The notes under the pieces are model-generated. The model ran no database searches and was not told the DNA's origin. It was given only the letters and a program-made list of their open reading frames with translations. DNA of 64,000 nucleotides from Channallabes apus. Lineage: Eukaryota; Chordata; Actinopteri; Siluriformes; Clariidae. This document shows positions 1 through 12,009 of the stretch, one piece after another (the first letter of the stretch is position 1; every line of letters begins with the position of its first letter). The stretch lies in contig CM060104.1 of assembly GCA_030522415.1 (NCBI GenBank), positions 26,137,325 through 26,201,324 of the forward strand. Reading direction: 5' to 3'. Both the position numbers and the translations under genes were made by a program.

Positions 1-2214
1 CCCTGGCGCATATCGGGCAGAGCCCTGCCCCTACCTCGGCTACTCAGACCACATCTCTGTTATGCCAATTCCAGCAAACAGACCACTCGTTAGGTGTTCA
101 AAACCGGTTCTGAAGAAGGTGAAAACCTGGCCAGCAGGAGCCATCTCTGCTCTTCAGGACTGTTTCGAGAGCACTGACTGGAACATGTTTAGGGAGGAGT
201 ACACGTCATCAGTGACCAGCTACATCAACAAGTGCACCGATGACGTCACTGTCTCCAAGAACATCATCTCACGACCCAATCAGACCCGTTGATTACTGCG
301 GAATTGCGTGCACTTCTGAGGACCCGATACTCTGCCTTCAAAGCGGGAGACAAGGTGGCCCTTAGAAGAGCAAGGGCCAAACTTTCTCGGGCCATCAGAG
401 AGGCGAAGTGCGCACACGCCCAGAGAATCCACAACCACTTCATAGACAGCAGCGACACACGGCGCATGTGGCAGGGTTTACAAGTCATCACTCACTACAG
501 GACTACATCACCTGCCTGTGACGGTGACAGCTCCCTCCCAGATGCGCTGAACAACTTCTATGCTCAGTTCAACAGGCAGAACGATGTGGCGGCAAGGAAG
601 ACCACCCCTCCTCCGAACGACCAGGTGCTGTGTCTCAATTCAGCTGATGTGAGGAAAACTCTACACAGAGTCAACCCACGTAAAGCTGCTGGACCAGACA
701 TCCCAGGCAGAGTGCTCAGAGAATGTGCAGAACAGGTGGCAGATGTTCTCACCGACATCTTCAACATCTCTCTGAGCAGCGCCGGTGTTCCCACGTGCTT
801 CAAGACCACCACCATCGTCCCCGTGCCCAAGATGTCTTCTGTGTCCTGTCTCAATGACAACCGTCCTGTTGCACTTACACCCACCATCATGAAGTGCTTC
901 GAGCGGATCGTCTTGAGACACATCAAGACCCTGCTGCCCCCTCACTGGACCCACTGCAATTTGCGTACCGTCCTAACCGCTCAACGGACAACACCATCTC
1001 CACTACACTCCTGCTTGCCCTCACACACTTAGACAAGGACACATACGTTCGAATGCTGTACATAGATTTCAGCTCAGCATTCAACACCATCATCCCCCAA
1101 CAACTGATCGGGAAGCTGAGCCTGAACACCTCCCTCTGCAACTGGATCATGGACTTTCTGACCGGAAATAGTCATGGGAATCATCGAAAGCACCAAATTC
1201 CTCGGTGTTCACCTAGAGAAGGACCTCAGCTTGTCCCTCAACACCAGCTCCCTACACAAGAAAGTCCAACAGCGTCTCTTCCTTCTAAGCAGACTGAGGC
1301 CCAGCTTCCACCACCGATCCTGACCACCTTCTATAGAGGAACTATCGAGAGTATCCTGAGCAGCTGCATCACTCTCTGATTTGGGAATTGTGCCATATCG
1401 GACCGCAAGACCCCACAGCGGATAGTGAGGACAGCAGAGAAGATCATCGGGGTCTCTCTCCCTTCTATTGAAGACATCTACACCACACACTGCATCCGCA
1501 AAGCCCCCAGCATTGTGGCTGATTGGACACACCCCTCTCACACACACTTTACACTCCTGCCATCTGGAAAAAGGTACCGAAGCATTCGGGCACACATCCA
1601 GACTGTGCAACAGCTTTTTTCCACAAGCCATCTGTCCTCAACAAAAAGGGACTGGACTGATTTAAAAAAATAAAATACAATAAAAAAAACACAAACATTA
1701 TCACTCAACTTAACTCAACCACCTCAAAATATTGACACTGGACTGACTAATTAACACAAGCGCAGACACACTGACCTACACTACCAAACTATCGTACACA
1801 CCAATCTGTAAATGCTTCACTGATATATCTCTTTTGCACAATAATCATTACTGGATTACTTTTTGCAATAATTCCTCAATTCTTGCTGCTGTGTTAAGGA
1901 ATGTTTACTGTTTCTCCACTACCGCAACAATATATTATTCTGTTATGTTACGTCGTGTTTGTCGCACTGTCACTTTGTTGTTGCTCTTGTTTGCACATTT
2001 GCATGTGGACTTTATGTTGTCTGTAAAACCTGTAGATAGTCTTGTCTCTGCTAGCAAGCTAACTAGGCCTCTTAGTTAGCTAGTTTAGTTTCTGTTAATT
2101 TATGTTGTAAATTCATGTTGCATGTAGCACTTTGGTCCTGGAGGAGCGTTGTTTCGTTTCACTGTGTACTAACTGTATATGGTTGAAGTGACAATAAAGC
2201 CTACTTGAACCAAA
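1..2214 (+). mobile_element. L2/CR1-superfamily LINE (family A), 5' end outside window
   Basis: A non-LTR retrotransposon copy begins before the window. It carries the end of the endonuclease, a reverse transcriptase with family motifs such as KAAGPD and SSAFNTI, and an AT-rich 3' UTR ending near a polyadenylation-like AATAAA at about 2192. The RT is internally deleted near 1170: the FLTG motif region is joined directly to sequence normally found well downstream, so the catalytic F/YADD box is absent. The copy is dead. It lies just beyond the last visible LRR exon of the NLR gene, on the opposite strand. Confidence 0.9.
2..1660 (+). pseudogene. LINE endonuclease-RT polyprotein remnant
   Basis: Three reading-frame blocks make one broken polyprotein. 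Positions 2-292 hold the endonuclease C-terminus and linker (a GYSDH motif at the start). Positions 289-1032 hold the linker and RT fingers (KAAGPD, then a [10 protein letters not shown] motif). Positions 894-1379 hold [13 protein letters not shown] and the first catalytic aspartate context, [11 protein letters not shown]. Frames change near 290 and near 945, and the second catalytic motif is lost in the deletion near 1170. A final block to about 1660 matches the usual C-terminal tail (CNSFFPQAI). It cannot encode an active enzyme. Confidence 0.88.
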
Positions 2215-2380
2215 CTGCATTAAACATTTAATTAGTACTTCAAAAGGTTTAAATAAAACATTTTATATTTTCTCAGTCTCTTGTTATACATCAGACTTGT
2301 TGCTCTACATTTTACTATTATTTGGTCTATAATATAATAATGACAATCAGATAAACAGAATGTGAAAGTGATGATCTGAC

Positions 2381-2554
2381 CTCAGTGTCTCCAGTGTACA
2401 GTGTGGATTTTCCAATCCAGCAGAGAGCAGCTTCACTCCTGAATCCTGCAGGTTATTGTTACTCAGGTCCAGTTCTCTCAGACTGGAGGAGTTTGAGCTG
2501 AGAACTGAGGACAGAACTCTACAGCTTTCATCTGTGAGATTACAGTCACACAGC
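2381..2554 (-). CDS. nlrc3-like: NLRC3-like gene, LRR exon (174 bp)
   Basis: On the minus strand this block is bounded by an acceptor (TCCCAG before 2554) and a donor (GTCAG after 2381). It measures exactly 174 bp, the standard size of a ribonuclease-inhibitor-type LRR exon in fish NLR genes. Its translation shows the LRR signature [17 protein letters not shown], followed by [16 protein letters not shown]. It is the last exon of the gene visible here; further LRR or C-terminal exons would lie left of the window. It resembles the exon at 12010-12183 including intronic flanks, so one is a segmental duplicate of the other. Confidence 0.85.
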
Positions 2555-3088
2555 CTGGGAGAGAAATGATACATCAGAACACTGACATCTCTCTCTCACA
2601 CACACACACAGTTTTACATCATACAGTTTAAATAAAAAGAAAATCAGACAAATTATCACAATATTTAGTTTATTTCCGACTTCCGACTCAAAGAAGGTTC
2701 ATATTTGTTTTGTTTATCTGGGAGGCAGAGTAGATAAACTACTCCCACACCCGACCTGCTCTCCCACCGCTAACAGCACCTCCTCTACCTGTACACCGTC
2801 CTCCAGCACACACCTAACGCCATGTCAGAGAGACAAAGTCTCCACACCGGACTCAGAGGCCATGGTGCCCAGCCCACTCTCTCTCACGCTAAGAAAAGAA
2901 AAGTGGTGAAAAAGTGGACAGTCTGTCTAAACTTGGCAAGACGCAAAACATCTTACACACGTCTCCTCACACCCAGCGGATGTAGAGAGAGAGCACCTTA
3001 AGATCAAAGATCAAAGTTGAAGCGAGTAGAATTAACTTAGTGTATTTAAAAAAAATGAAGTGTGTGTGTGTGTGTGTCAGTAACTCAC
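2555..3088. other. intron between two LRR exons
   Basis: This is an intronic stretch of about 530 bases. It has a short CA run near 2596. A GC-richer block at about 2680-3000 does not look like NLR intron and could be a fragment of an unidentified repeat. No reading frame of note is seen. Confidence 0.5.
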
Positions 3089-3265
3089 TCTAGTTTCTCC
3101 AGTGTACAGTGTGGATCCTTCAGTAGATCAGGGAGCAGCTTCACTCCTGATTCTCCTGGTTTATTGATGTTCAAATTCAGCTCTCTCAGGTGTGATGAGG
3201 GGTTTGACCTCAGAGCTGAAACCAGAGCAGCACAACCTTCACCTGTAATACTGCAGTCTATCAGC
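3089..3265 (-). CDS. nlrc3-like: NLRC3-like gene, LRR exon (177 bp)
   Basis: The minus-strand exon is bounded by a CTACAG acceptor and a GTGAGT donor. The 59-codon reading starts LIDCSITGEGCAALVSAL and contains the LRR core HLRELNLN, then GVKLLPDLLKDPHCTLEKL. It is a divergent LRR compared with the 174-bp exons, being three bases longer (an extra residue near the N-P-S-S turn). In transcript order it precedes the exon at 2381-2554. The exon pattern is known for the family; the joining of these exons is inferred from order, strand and splice sites. Confidence 0.83.
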
Positions 3266-3769
3266 CTGTAGAGAGATCAGCAATTATACACACATGTACT
3301 TTCACTTACACACCCTGGTGTATGTATTATATGTTCTGTGTGTGTTAGTTCCAGTCTATATTAAAAACATTTATGTCCTGATGGTCATTAGAGTTGTGAT
3401 CCTGTGTATGTTTTTCAGATTCGTGTTCCTGTCTCACCCTGATGATGTTTGCTGATCACCTGAACTTTACCTTTTTTATGTTTTTTTTTCTTCCCTTTAC
3501 TTGCACTAGAAGCGCCGAGCACCAGCCATTTGACCGCAATGGGGGAAAAAGAAAAAACAACTTCACACTCGATCAAATTCCAGGACCCTCCTTTCATGAC
3601 TTTTCCTAGATCTGTGAGCTTAATCACCCAGCATGCTTACATTTTCAAAATTGCACCAGTAAAAGCCAGTATAAAGCTATTTTTCTCTTATTTACGTGAA
3701 ATTGCTGATAGCTGCGCAGCAACATGACGTTTCCTGCCTTTTCTAACCTGCGATTCTCATTTCTCTTAG

Positions 3770-4335
3770 CAGATGGCGCAAGGGATCGCGCATACCATCT
3801 ATGCGTCATTCAGTGTGTATATGTAACTATCTCAGGTTTCATTCCTTATATGCAGTTTGTTATATATATATATTCCGTGAAATATCAACAATTCGCCATT
3901 CATTCCCACATTGATAATCAGCAATATTTTAAAAGGAGATTTAGGGATTTAGCTCTACTTAATTTGATAACGTTTTAAGAAAATTAATTAGTTCATTCGA
4001 TTAATTTACAACGATGTACGGAGATGTATTTATTGTATTATTATTATTTTACAGATTACAAGCCTATATAATACTAAGGGTTTCTAAATTAAGTTGAAAT
4101 GTAAATTGTGTCCTATTTATATGATGTCGTCCTCGATAATGATTATAATAAATATAAATATTTTCGAGTTAAATTTTTTCCACTCTCCAGCGATATGTAA
4201 TGACTGATAATTTTTCCATTCTCTTTTCCGCTAAAGTGAAGATCCATTGTTCACTAGTTCCCTACAGTGCTACAGTTCGCTACTCTGTGCAGTTGTGTGT
4301 GCACGGAGAGTTTGTGTATGTGCTCGTCTCATACT
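3770..4335 (+). repeat. left inverted arm of piggyBac-like copy 1
   Basis: The segment 3965-4335 is repeated in inverted orientation within 6125-7015. For example, the stretch with CACTAGTTCCCTACAG and GTTCGCTACTCTG recurs as its complement near 6165-6200. The corresponding arm of copy 2 is at 49160-49900. Unlike copy 2, this arm lacks the tRNA-like insert; at that place it has a short AT-rich segment at about 4005-4070. Confidence 0.75.
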
Positions 4336-4446
4336 GTAGATATGTAGTTTATTTACAGTAATTCATAAAAGAAACATACATTGTACAGTATAAGGTAAAC
4401 ACGAGAAAGGTTACAAAATGAAGAAAAAAAAGAAAACAAAATCAGT

Positions 4447-5009
4447 CTACTTTATAAACAGCTTAGTATACTGTGCCCCTGCTGCCTTTACCGTTTTCTG
4501 GTGCGCACATGGCTCCTTTACCAACTCCAGAATAAGTCTCCTCCTGCTTATGGTCACATTCATGCACTGTTTATATAGAATATGTGCATTAATTGTCGCC
4601 AGGTCTATAGGAGGTTGTAAAACACAGCCACAGGCCAGCACTGGGTACCTCCCTTTACTGAATGCAGCCGCGCCATTTGATCAATAACATCAATGCCAAC
4701 TTTAGTGCTGTTGTAGTAGGAAATTGTTTCAGGCAGTTTCTTTTCACCATTATCAGTTGAAACTGCATGATGCATTGTGCTCAGAATGCATATATTTTTC
4801 TTTTGTTTTGCCTGGTAAATCGTGAGCGTTATATTTCTTCCTTTCCCCAGGAAAGGCTCCACAATATGCATTACAACGGTGTCTGATAACCGCTGACCAG
4901 CAACAAAATTCCTTAACGACCATGAATGCAACATATATGTACATATCAGAAATAAAAATACTTGTTTTAATTTAATCCAATGAACACAAAAATATGACAA
5001 AGTGGTCAT
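4447..5009 (-). pseudogene. piggyBac transposase, C-terminal remnant
   Basis: Two overlapping minus-strand frames (4605-5009 and 4447-4641) give the C-terminal part of a piggyBac/PGBD4-type transposase: PFLGKGRNITL, then CILSTMHHAVS, PETISYYNSTKVGIDVIDQM and WPVAVFYNLL, then INAHILYKQCMN in the second frame. The conserved D of the GxDxxDQM motif is present. The N-terminal half and the first catalytic aspartates are missing and there is at least one frame break near 4620. This is a non-autonomous relic; the related remnant at 49960-50450 is in the same orientation. Confidence 0.82.
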
Positions 5010-5402
5010 CTCTAAGCTTTTATTTTTTATTGATCATATGATTTGTTTTCTTTTTGTGGCCTTAGATTTCAGTGTCCATGCTGTAAGGTGTAAATGTGTA
5101 AATTTAACTAAGGTAAAGGAAGCATGTCTTGAAACAATGCAATAATGCAGATCAAACATAATACACCTGTCCATAAATAAAAAGGAATATTTAAACCTTT
5201 ATGCAAACTATATTTCACTTAAATACACAGATTAAAACAAAAGAATGGTGATGTGGACAAATGGAAGGAGGAAGGAAATCAGGAGATATCAGTTTTCGTT
5301 ATTTTACAAAATCTGAATATATTCAGTAAATGTAAGAATTATACTCAAAGTATCAAATCAACTATGAAGCCTGATTTAATTGGTACCATCTAACATTTTA
5401 TT

Positions 5403-5556
5403 CATTCATTCATTGATTCATTCATTCTCTGTACCGATTTATCCTTATAAACAGGGTCGCGGGGGCCTGGAGCCTATCCCAGGACACTTAGGGCACAAGG
5501 CGGGGTACACCCTGGACAGGGGGCCAATCCATCGCAGGGCACACACACATACTCAT
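5403..5556 (-). mobile_element. 5'-truncated tRNA-type SINE, 14-bp target duplication
   Basis: The insertion is the 3' part of the SINE family that is complete at 52957-53326. It is flanked by the direct repeat TCTAACATTTTATT at 5389-5402 and 5557-5570. The minus-strand copy ends in the typical (AATG)n tail. The tRNA-related head is missing, as expected from incomplete reverse transcription. It interrupts the piggyBac-like copy 1, so it is younger than that element. Confidence 0.88.
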
Positions 5557-6124
5557 TCTAACATTTTATTTTCTATTTATTTTATGTTTTGCTGGCGAAA
5601 TACATTTTAGGCAGAGAAGTCTGCTCGGTCTTGTTATTTTAAAACCCCCAAAACAGCCAATTACCAGATCAGCGATACCGGTTTGATAACTTCACACCTA
5701 TCGTGAATGAAAGCAAGTAACTGGGGGGCTGCGGGTGTTCGGCACAGAGCGCGCTGTCGCATTGTATTCAGCGAATAACTATATATTTGTTTGTTGCATT
5801 TCAGCGGGAGTATGTCTGCAGTTTTATCGATAAATCTGCTCATATCTGCCCGCGCGTTTATCAGCCTTTTGATCAACGGCACTCACTTTCACTTTGTAAA
5901 AGGCAGTGTTTATTGTTTACTGTATATTTAAAGTGCATACACACTCATCATGAAAGATTTTTTTACCTGAAATTTACCTGAAACTCTATGAGGCGCGGTA
6001 CAGGGCTTAAATCAAACTTCACTCATGCACACACACATGAAACACTTGCATACACATATATGAAACAGTCACACGTACATATATACTACTAACTGCTCAA
6101 ACAACTACATATTAGATGCGCGCA

Positions 6125-7015
6125 CATACACACCCACCTCTCCGTGCACACACAACTGCAGAGAGTAGCGAACTGTAGCGCTGTAGGGAACTAGTAAATA
6201 ACGGATCTTCACTTTAGCGGAAAAGGGAATGAAAAATTGTCATTACATATCGCTGGAGTGTGAAAATTTAACTCGAAAAATGTATATATTTATTATAATC
6301 ATTATTGAGGATGACATCATATAAATAGGACACAATAATTTACATTTTAACTTAATTTAGAAACCCTTAGTATTATATAGGCTTGTAATCTGTAAAATTT
6401 TTTTTATAAATAAATACATCTCCGTACATCTTGTAAATGAATCGAATCATTTTCGATAAGTTATAAACGTTTCAATACGTTATATATTTTATAATGGTAT
6501 TAGTTTGTTTTAATAAATGTTCTATATTTAATATCCATAGTGTAATATTTCCATAGCAGCAGCGACAGGTATCCGAGGTGCTTATGTTACCATATTGGAC
6601 AAGTGAAGTTGTTCAGCTGTTTAGTGTCACCATGCAGATGTTACACCTTGTGCAGTTACCGAAATCTTTGGTTTAGTTCTCATTGAGTGGCCACACATCA
6701 CTTCCACATTCCCGAATAGGCGCGTGGTCAGTTGCCTAGCAACACCGAACGAAACAAGGCATAATCGTGGTGTTTGCTTCGGTTATGACATACCATACTT
6801 TATCTGCTGTGGTAGATCTGATTAATTCAAACACAATAATAAAGCTTTATATCCTCAGGAGGGGTCATTACATTGTTTTAGCGATAATTTCACGGAAGCG
6901 AGTTCAGAACTAATCTAAAGCACTGTCACACTAAAAAAACATCCGAGAAGTTCAGAAGCTTCAAATAGAATGAACGAACTAATGAATTTTCTTAAAACGT
7001 TATAAAATTAAGTAG
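6125..7015 (-). repeat. right inverted arm of piggyBac-like copy 1
   Basis: This arm is complementary to 3965-4335 in its inner part and at its outer edge (AATGAATTTTCTTAAAACG near 6980 against the left arm near 3970). A block of about 400 nt at 6545-6960, with the motifs TTGCCTAGCAACACC and GGTAGATCTGATTAATTC, has no partner in the left arm of this copy. It is present in copy 2, partly on both sides (49320-49500 and 59390-59880). Confidence 0.72.
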
Positions 7016-7089
7016 AGACTAGTGACTCCCCTTAGAGACTCTGTAGTAGGTTCTCTCAGTTGAATATGAAAAAAAAAATGTCACTGAGC

Positions 7090-8243
7090 ACACGTTAAAG
7101 TAGTAAATGACCTCCTATTGGCCTCTGATCAGGGTTGTGTAACTATGCTTGTATTACTCGACCTCAGTGCAGCTTTTGACACCATTGATCATGCTATTCT
7201 TCTTAACAGATTAGAAAATGTAGTAGGAATTAAGGGTACAGCCCTCTCCTGGCTCAGATCCTATTTGACCGATCGTTATCAGTATGTAGACTTAAATGGT
7301 GATTATTCTGCATGTTCTCTAGTGGAGTTTGGCGTTCCGCAGGGTTCAGTTTTAGGCCCACTGCTTTTTTCCCTTTACATGCTTCCTCTGGGCAACATAA
7401 TCCGTAAGCATGGTATTAGTTTTCATTGTTATGCTGACGACACACAGTTATATGTCTCAGCAAAGCCTGATGAGAAAAAACAGCTTAGTAAAGTTGAGCA
7501 ATGTGTGCAGGACATAAGAAATTGGATGCTAATTAACTTCCTTCTGCTTAATCCGGATAAGACAGAAGTTCTAGTCATAGGACCGCATACAGCTAGAAGT
7601 AAAATCTTAGATCACACCGTAACTTTAGATGGCCTTTCTGTTCCATCAAGTGCAACAGTAAAAGACCTCGGCTGGTTATAGATTCCAGCCTTTCATTTGA
7701 AGTTCATGTAGATAATATCACCAGGATAGCATTCTTTCACCTAAGAAATATTGCCAAGATAAGAAATATACTGTCGCTAAACGATGCAGAAAAACTAGTT
7801 CATGCTTTTATCGCCTCTAGGTTGGACTATTGTAATGCCTTACTGTCTGGTTGTTCAGCTAGTTGCATAAACAAGCTTCAGCTAGTCCAGAATGCAGCAG
7901 CGAGAGTCCTCACTAGAACCAGAAGATATGAGCACATCACCCCTATCCTATCTTCATTACATTGGCTCCCTGTAAAATTTCGCATTGATTTTAAAATACT
8001 ACTCTTGACATATAAAGCATTAAATGGTCTTGCGCCGCAGTATCTGAGCGAACTGCTAGTGTCTTACGATCCGCCACGCCTACTTCGATCAAAGGATGCA
8101 GGCTGCTTGTCAGTACCGCGTATTATGAAAACTAGAGCTGGGGGCAGAGCTTTTTCTTACAAAGCCCCAAAATTATGGAATAGCCTTCCAAATAGTGTTC
8201 GGGACTTAGGTAAAGGAGCAGATCTGGGGGACTCATGGACGTA
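7090..8243 (+). pseudogene. L2 reverse transcriptase remnant with YADD box
   Basis: Frame one (to 7681) contains the RT motifs [32 protein letters not shown] and the catalytic CYADDTQLY at about 7431-7455, then LNPDKTEVLVIG. It stops at 7681 after KDLGWL because bases are missing at about 7670; the expected frame resumes and gives the C-terminal region from 7684 to 8243 (DYCNALLSG, HITPILSSLHWLP, FKILLLTYKALNGLAP). The endonuclease is absent. It is a truncated and frameshifted copy without function, though both catalytic aspartate motifs remain. Confidence 0.87.
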
Positions 8244-8854
8244 GAGTATTATGGTGAACTGGTATGTTTAGATGCTGTCTTCCTCACTCTCATTTGGTCA
8301 CTCAGGTTTGTTGACGGTGAGGTGATTGTTTGCTTTACATCTCAGGGAGACTTCATGTTTGTGTTTCCTTCTGGCTCTCCCTTTTAGTTATGCTGTCATA
8401 GTTAGTCCTGCCGGAGTCCCTGCTTGCACTCTACAGTAAATATACATTCACATTATACATATGTGACTGTGACCATACCCAACTGCCATCTCTCCTCTTC
8501 TTCTCTTTCTCCCCTCTTTCTCTTTCCTCTCTCCCCCTGTCTCCCCCTTTCACCCTCTCTCCCTCTCTCTCTCTATCGAGCTACACATGTCATTCCTGAG
8601 CTGCCAGTGATCCAGACTCCCTCTGCACTCCGGACCTGTCTGACCCATCCTGGTGCCCTGCTTCTGGTTGGAGATCTCGTCACATGGATGCCCCGTGTTT
8701 CTCTTTGGGATGCGTCTGGTGTCTGGGGATGATTCTCTCTACTTAGAAGATGGTTCTGGCCTCGACTGGTGTTGGCATCTGTTTCTCTGAGGACTTGACA
8801 ATTCGATAGTTCAGGACTGGAACTTTCTACAAGTCTATCTGATTCTCCAATAAC

Positions 8855-9547
8855 CAGAGGTGGAAAGTAACGAATTACATTTACTCGCGTTACTGTAATT
8901 GAGTAGCTTTTTTGTGTATTTCTACTTTTTAAAGTAGTTTTAAAAATCTGTAATTTTACTTTTACTTAAGTACGTTTTGTTTGAAGTATTGTAATTCGCT
9001 ACATTTTAAATCATATTCGCTACTGAGTAAAAAATAAATGAATGAAAATTATAAAATAATAAAAGATATTATGCTTTATAAATGCCCCGTTGCGCTCGCG
9101 TGTGTGTATCATGTCCTGGTCGCGCGCCGCTCCAGACTCCACTCCAGGTTTTCTGACATCGGCATCTTCCTGACCTTCCACACGGTCGCTTCCGCCCTGA
9201 GTGACGTCATCGACTAGCGCGACCATGTATAAACCGGAGAGAGACGCGGGAAAAATGAAAGAGGTTGTGATTTTTGCGTTTTGATATTTGGTTGTGTATT
9301 CCGGTTTTGACTTTTTGCCTCCAATTGACTTTGATTATTGCTTTGTCGCTTTGGTTTGGTTGGTCTTTGTATATATTCGTAGATAATTTCACTGTTTTTG
9401 GTTTAGGGAGTCCGGGAAGCTACCTGAATTTTTGTTTGTGTGTGTGGTTTTTTTTGGTTTTTTTTGCAGGTAATCTAGCTACTAAATATAAATACCATTT
9501 TGTTTATTATTTTGGCCTCGGTCCAACCTGAATCTGATCCTCCTCCT

Positions 9548-9586
<39 letters not shown>

Positions 9587-10056
9587 AAACCTCATTATTT
9601 CATCAGTTAATGATTGGATCTAGTTCTTTCTGCCATATACCACCATTTCCATACAGTTATATATATTATAAATAGAACCCTGAACCATTCTTTTGCTGTA
9701 TGACCCTAGACTGGGACGTAACACCATATTTAAGTGACCACTTTGATTTTCAAGCACAAGAAAGACAACAGCTTTATTATGCAAAGGTGTTCCTTCAGTT
9801 AAAAACAACTAGTTTGAGATTTACATCTGCTCATCTTTTTTGAACTACGAATGCCTCATCCCACCCTGCTGTTAAAAAAAAAAAAAAAAAAGTAACTCGG
9901 TAACTTTTACTCTGAGTACATTTTTTAATGAACTACTTTTTACTTTTACTTGAGTAGATTTTTATAATTGTAACTTTACTTGTACTTAAGTAAAATTTCA
10001 CTGAAGTAACAGTACTTGTACTTGAGTACAAAATTTTATTACTCTTTCCACCTCTG
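8855..10056. mobile_element. non-autonomous hAT-type transposon, 8-bp TSD
   Basis: The element of 1202 bp begins CAGAGGTGGAAAG and ends with its exact complement CTTTCCACCTCTG. The 8-bp duplication CCAATAAC lies at 8847-8854 and again at 10057-10064. The TSD length and the CAGNGGTG-like terminus are hallmarks of the hAT superfamily. Both subterminal regions are rich in GAGTA/TACTC units. No transposase is seen; a GC-rich block at about 9080-9240 and a (GT)n tract at 9549-9584 are internal. It sits inside the 3' UTR of the L2 copy. Confidence 0.93.
9549..9584 (+). repeat. (GT)n microsatellite
   Basis: This is an uninterrupted run of about 18 GT units inside the hAT element. Confidence 0.95.
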
Positions 10057-10602
10057 CCAATAACTACCTGGACTCCATTTTAACATCAATTAACATAAAC
10101 TACTATAGCTGAATTGCCTGCCACCTAACACACTGTATAATTGCAGATAATTTCCTGCTATCTGTTTCACCCAGATGAGGATGGGTTCCCTGTTGAGTCT
10201 GGTTCCTCTCAAGGAATTCTTCCTATTACCATCTCAGGGAGTTTTTCCTTGCCACTGTCGCCCGCGGCTTCTGTCCATTCTGATCTGACCATTTTGATTC
10301 ATACACATTCACATTCCATACAAACTTAAATAATTCTTCTGATTGTGTAAAGCTGTTTTGAGACAGTCAATTGTTAAAAGCGCTATACAAAGAAAATTGA
10401 ATTGAATCATCAACGCTGGAATGAATGGCGCATTGCCCAAGTGCAAGTTTATCTTGGAGCTAAACTATTTGCTTTGGGTGAAAGCCCCATCTAGCGATCA
10501 TTGTGTGTCAGCGGCAGCTTCCCATTCAAAACAATAGGCGGTCAAATGACCGCTGAACCGCGTTAAAAGTAGGTGACACTGGCGCGGCGCTTCTAATGTT
10601 AA

Positions 10603-10981
10603 ATAAATTCTGTCTAACTGCACTTGCCTCCTCCAGTGACGAGTGTGAGTTCTCTGGAGGAGACATTACACATGTGGACCCGACCTGTCTGTCATAATTA
10701 TAAGCAAGTATTTATCTGCCATAAATCATGTGTACAAACACACCTAATATCCTGTGTTAGTTTTGTGTGTAGCTTGTGAATGTCCTCAGAAATTAACATG
10801 ACAGAACATGAAGATAAAATATGGATGTAAACAGTAGGGATATGGATGTAGTCAGCCGGAACATCAAAAATGGTGGAAAGTTTTGAACAGTAGTTGTGTG
10901 ACCAGGATAAACAAGTAAAATAAATGAAACATTTTTGTTTTTTTGTTGAGTTAATCCTATTTATTAACTGTCCCAACATTA
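10603..10981. other. NLR intron without recognised feature
   Basis: About 380 bases lie between the TTAA that ends piggyBac copy 1 and the small hAT element. I see no gene, repeat or structured element, and regard it as host intron. Confidence 0.5.
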
Positions 10982-10989
10982 GTATAGAG

Positions 10990-11625
10990 CAGGAGTCGTC
11001 AGCCCTCGGCTCCGGAGCCACATGTGTCTCTTTCATCCCTCAGCTGCGGCTCGCTGTGGCTTTGGAAAATAAATAATGGGTAATTTAAATTAATTTCATT
11101 TTAGTTTGTTAGTTTTTTAAATGTAATTCTAAATTTGAAGATTATGGTGATCTTGTAATATTAAAATAAAACGTGTTTAATTTTTTTGTCACTCAAAATA
11201 TGCGTGAAAACCACCGATGTGTGACTCCCGCCGTTACACGATTTATTGAGCTTTTCGAGTCCCGGTTTTATTCAGATTGACACTGACTGCACGCTCCAGT
11301 ACACACCATAAAAGGATGACAGCACACGGACAAAGACGGCATTTTTGGTTGCTGCAGGTGGATAATTTAAGTTTGATTTTTTATTTCATAAATATGAGGA
11401 GGGCAAATAGACATTCAGTATTTTATCTGAAAATAACCTTCAACTCAGCGTCTTTTACACAGAATAAAGGTAAAAAAAATTTAATATATGCAGCGTTACT
11501 GTATATACTGTATGTACGGTTGTTCAGTTTGTTACTTATTTTACCACATGACCCCTGGGGAGCTTCATACAAAAGGGTTTTGTGTCTTCCGGCGTTTTCT
11601 TTTCATTTAAGGTTGCCGTCCCCTG
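10990..11625. mobile_element. short hAT-type element, 8-bp TSD
   Basis: The 636-bp element starts CAGGAGTCGTCAGCC and ends with GGTTGCCGTCCCCTG, imperfect inverted termini typical of Charlie-like hAT elements. The flanking duplication GTATAGAG occupies 10982-10989 and 11626-11633. It has no transposase frame. It lies in the NLR intron between the LRR exons at 12010 and 3265. Confidence 0.88.
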
Positions 11626-11667
11626 GTATAGAGTGAAATGTATCACTATTATTAATTTATTTGTTTT

Positions 11668-11850
11668 CTATAGTGTTTATCCTGTACAGGGTCATGAGAA
11701 GCCTCATGACACAGGATACCTAGGACAGGAGGTGGGGACACACTGGACAGGGTGCCAATCCACCACATGGGACACACACACACTATGGGCAATTTGGAAA
11801 TGCCTAATTATCCTAATCTGTATGTCTTTGGGAGGAAACCGGAGTACTTG
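11668..11850 (-). mobile_element. decayed SINE relic
   Basis: The sequence keeps several pieces of the SINE family in minus orientation and correct order: TTTATCCTGTACAGGG, ACACTGGACAGGGTGCCAATCCA, ATGGGCAATTTGG and GTCTTTGGGAGGAAACC. It is much more diverged than the other SINE copies and no clear target duplication was found, so it is an older insertion. Confidence 0.72.
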
Positions 11851-12009
11851 AAAGGTTTAAATAATATTTAAAAGGGTTAAATAATAGTGTTTCATATTTT
11901 CTCAGTCTCTTGTTATACATCAGACTTGTTGCTCTACATTTTACTATTATTTGGTCTATAATATAATAATGACAATCAGACAAATAGAATGTGAAAGTCA
12001 TGATCTGAC

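Larger units (their letters stand above)
7078..10407 (+). mobile_element. L2 LINE (family B), 5'-truncated, split by a hAT element
   Basis: The insertion divides piggyBac-like copy 1: the host element stops near 7077 and resumes at about 10408 with ATCAACGCTGG, which in copy 2 directly follows the same left sequence (60035-60050). The LINE starts inside the RT domain and keeps the 3' UTR with the diagnostic end AAAAGCGCTATACAA plus a TTGAAT-type tail. A hAT element was later inserted at 8855-10056. Related copies are at 51288-54905, 52857-53548 and 61375-62398. Confidence 0.88.
3504..10598 (-). mobile_element. piggyBac-like DNA transposon, copy 1 (composite, about 3.7 kb without the L2 insertion)
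   Basis: The right end is at 10598, followed by TTAA, the target of the piggyBac superfamily. The left end starts CACTAGAAGCGCC at 3504 and matches the reverse complement of the right end (CATTAGAAGCGCC). TTAA is not preserved on the left. Inside are long inverted subterminal arms, a transposase remnant on the minus strand, a truncated SINE and an L2 LINE. The right end is shared, base by base over about 190 nt, with copy 2 at 60040-60224, which defines the family. The element sits in the NLR intron between exons 12010-12183 and 3089-3265. Confidence 0.75.
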
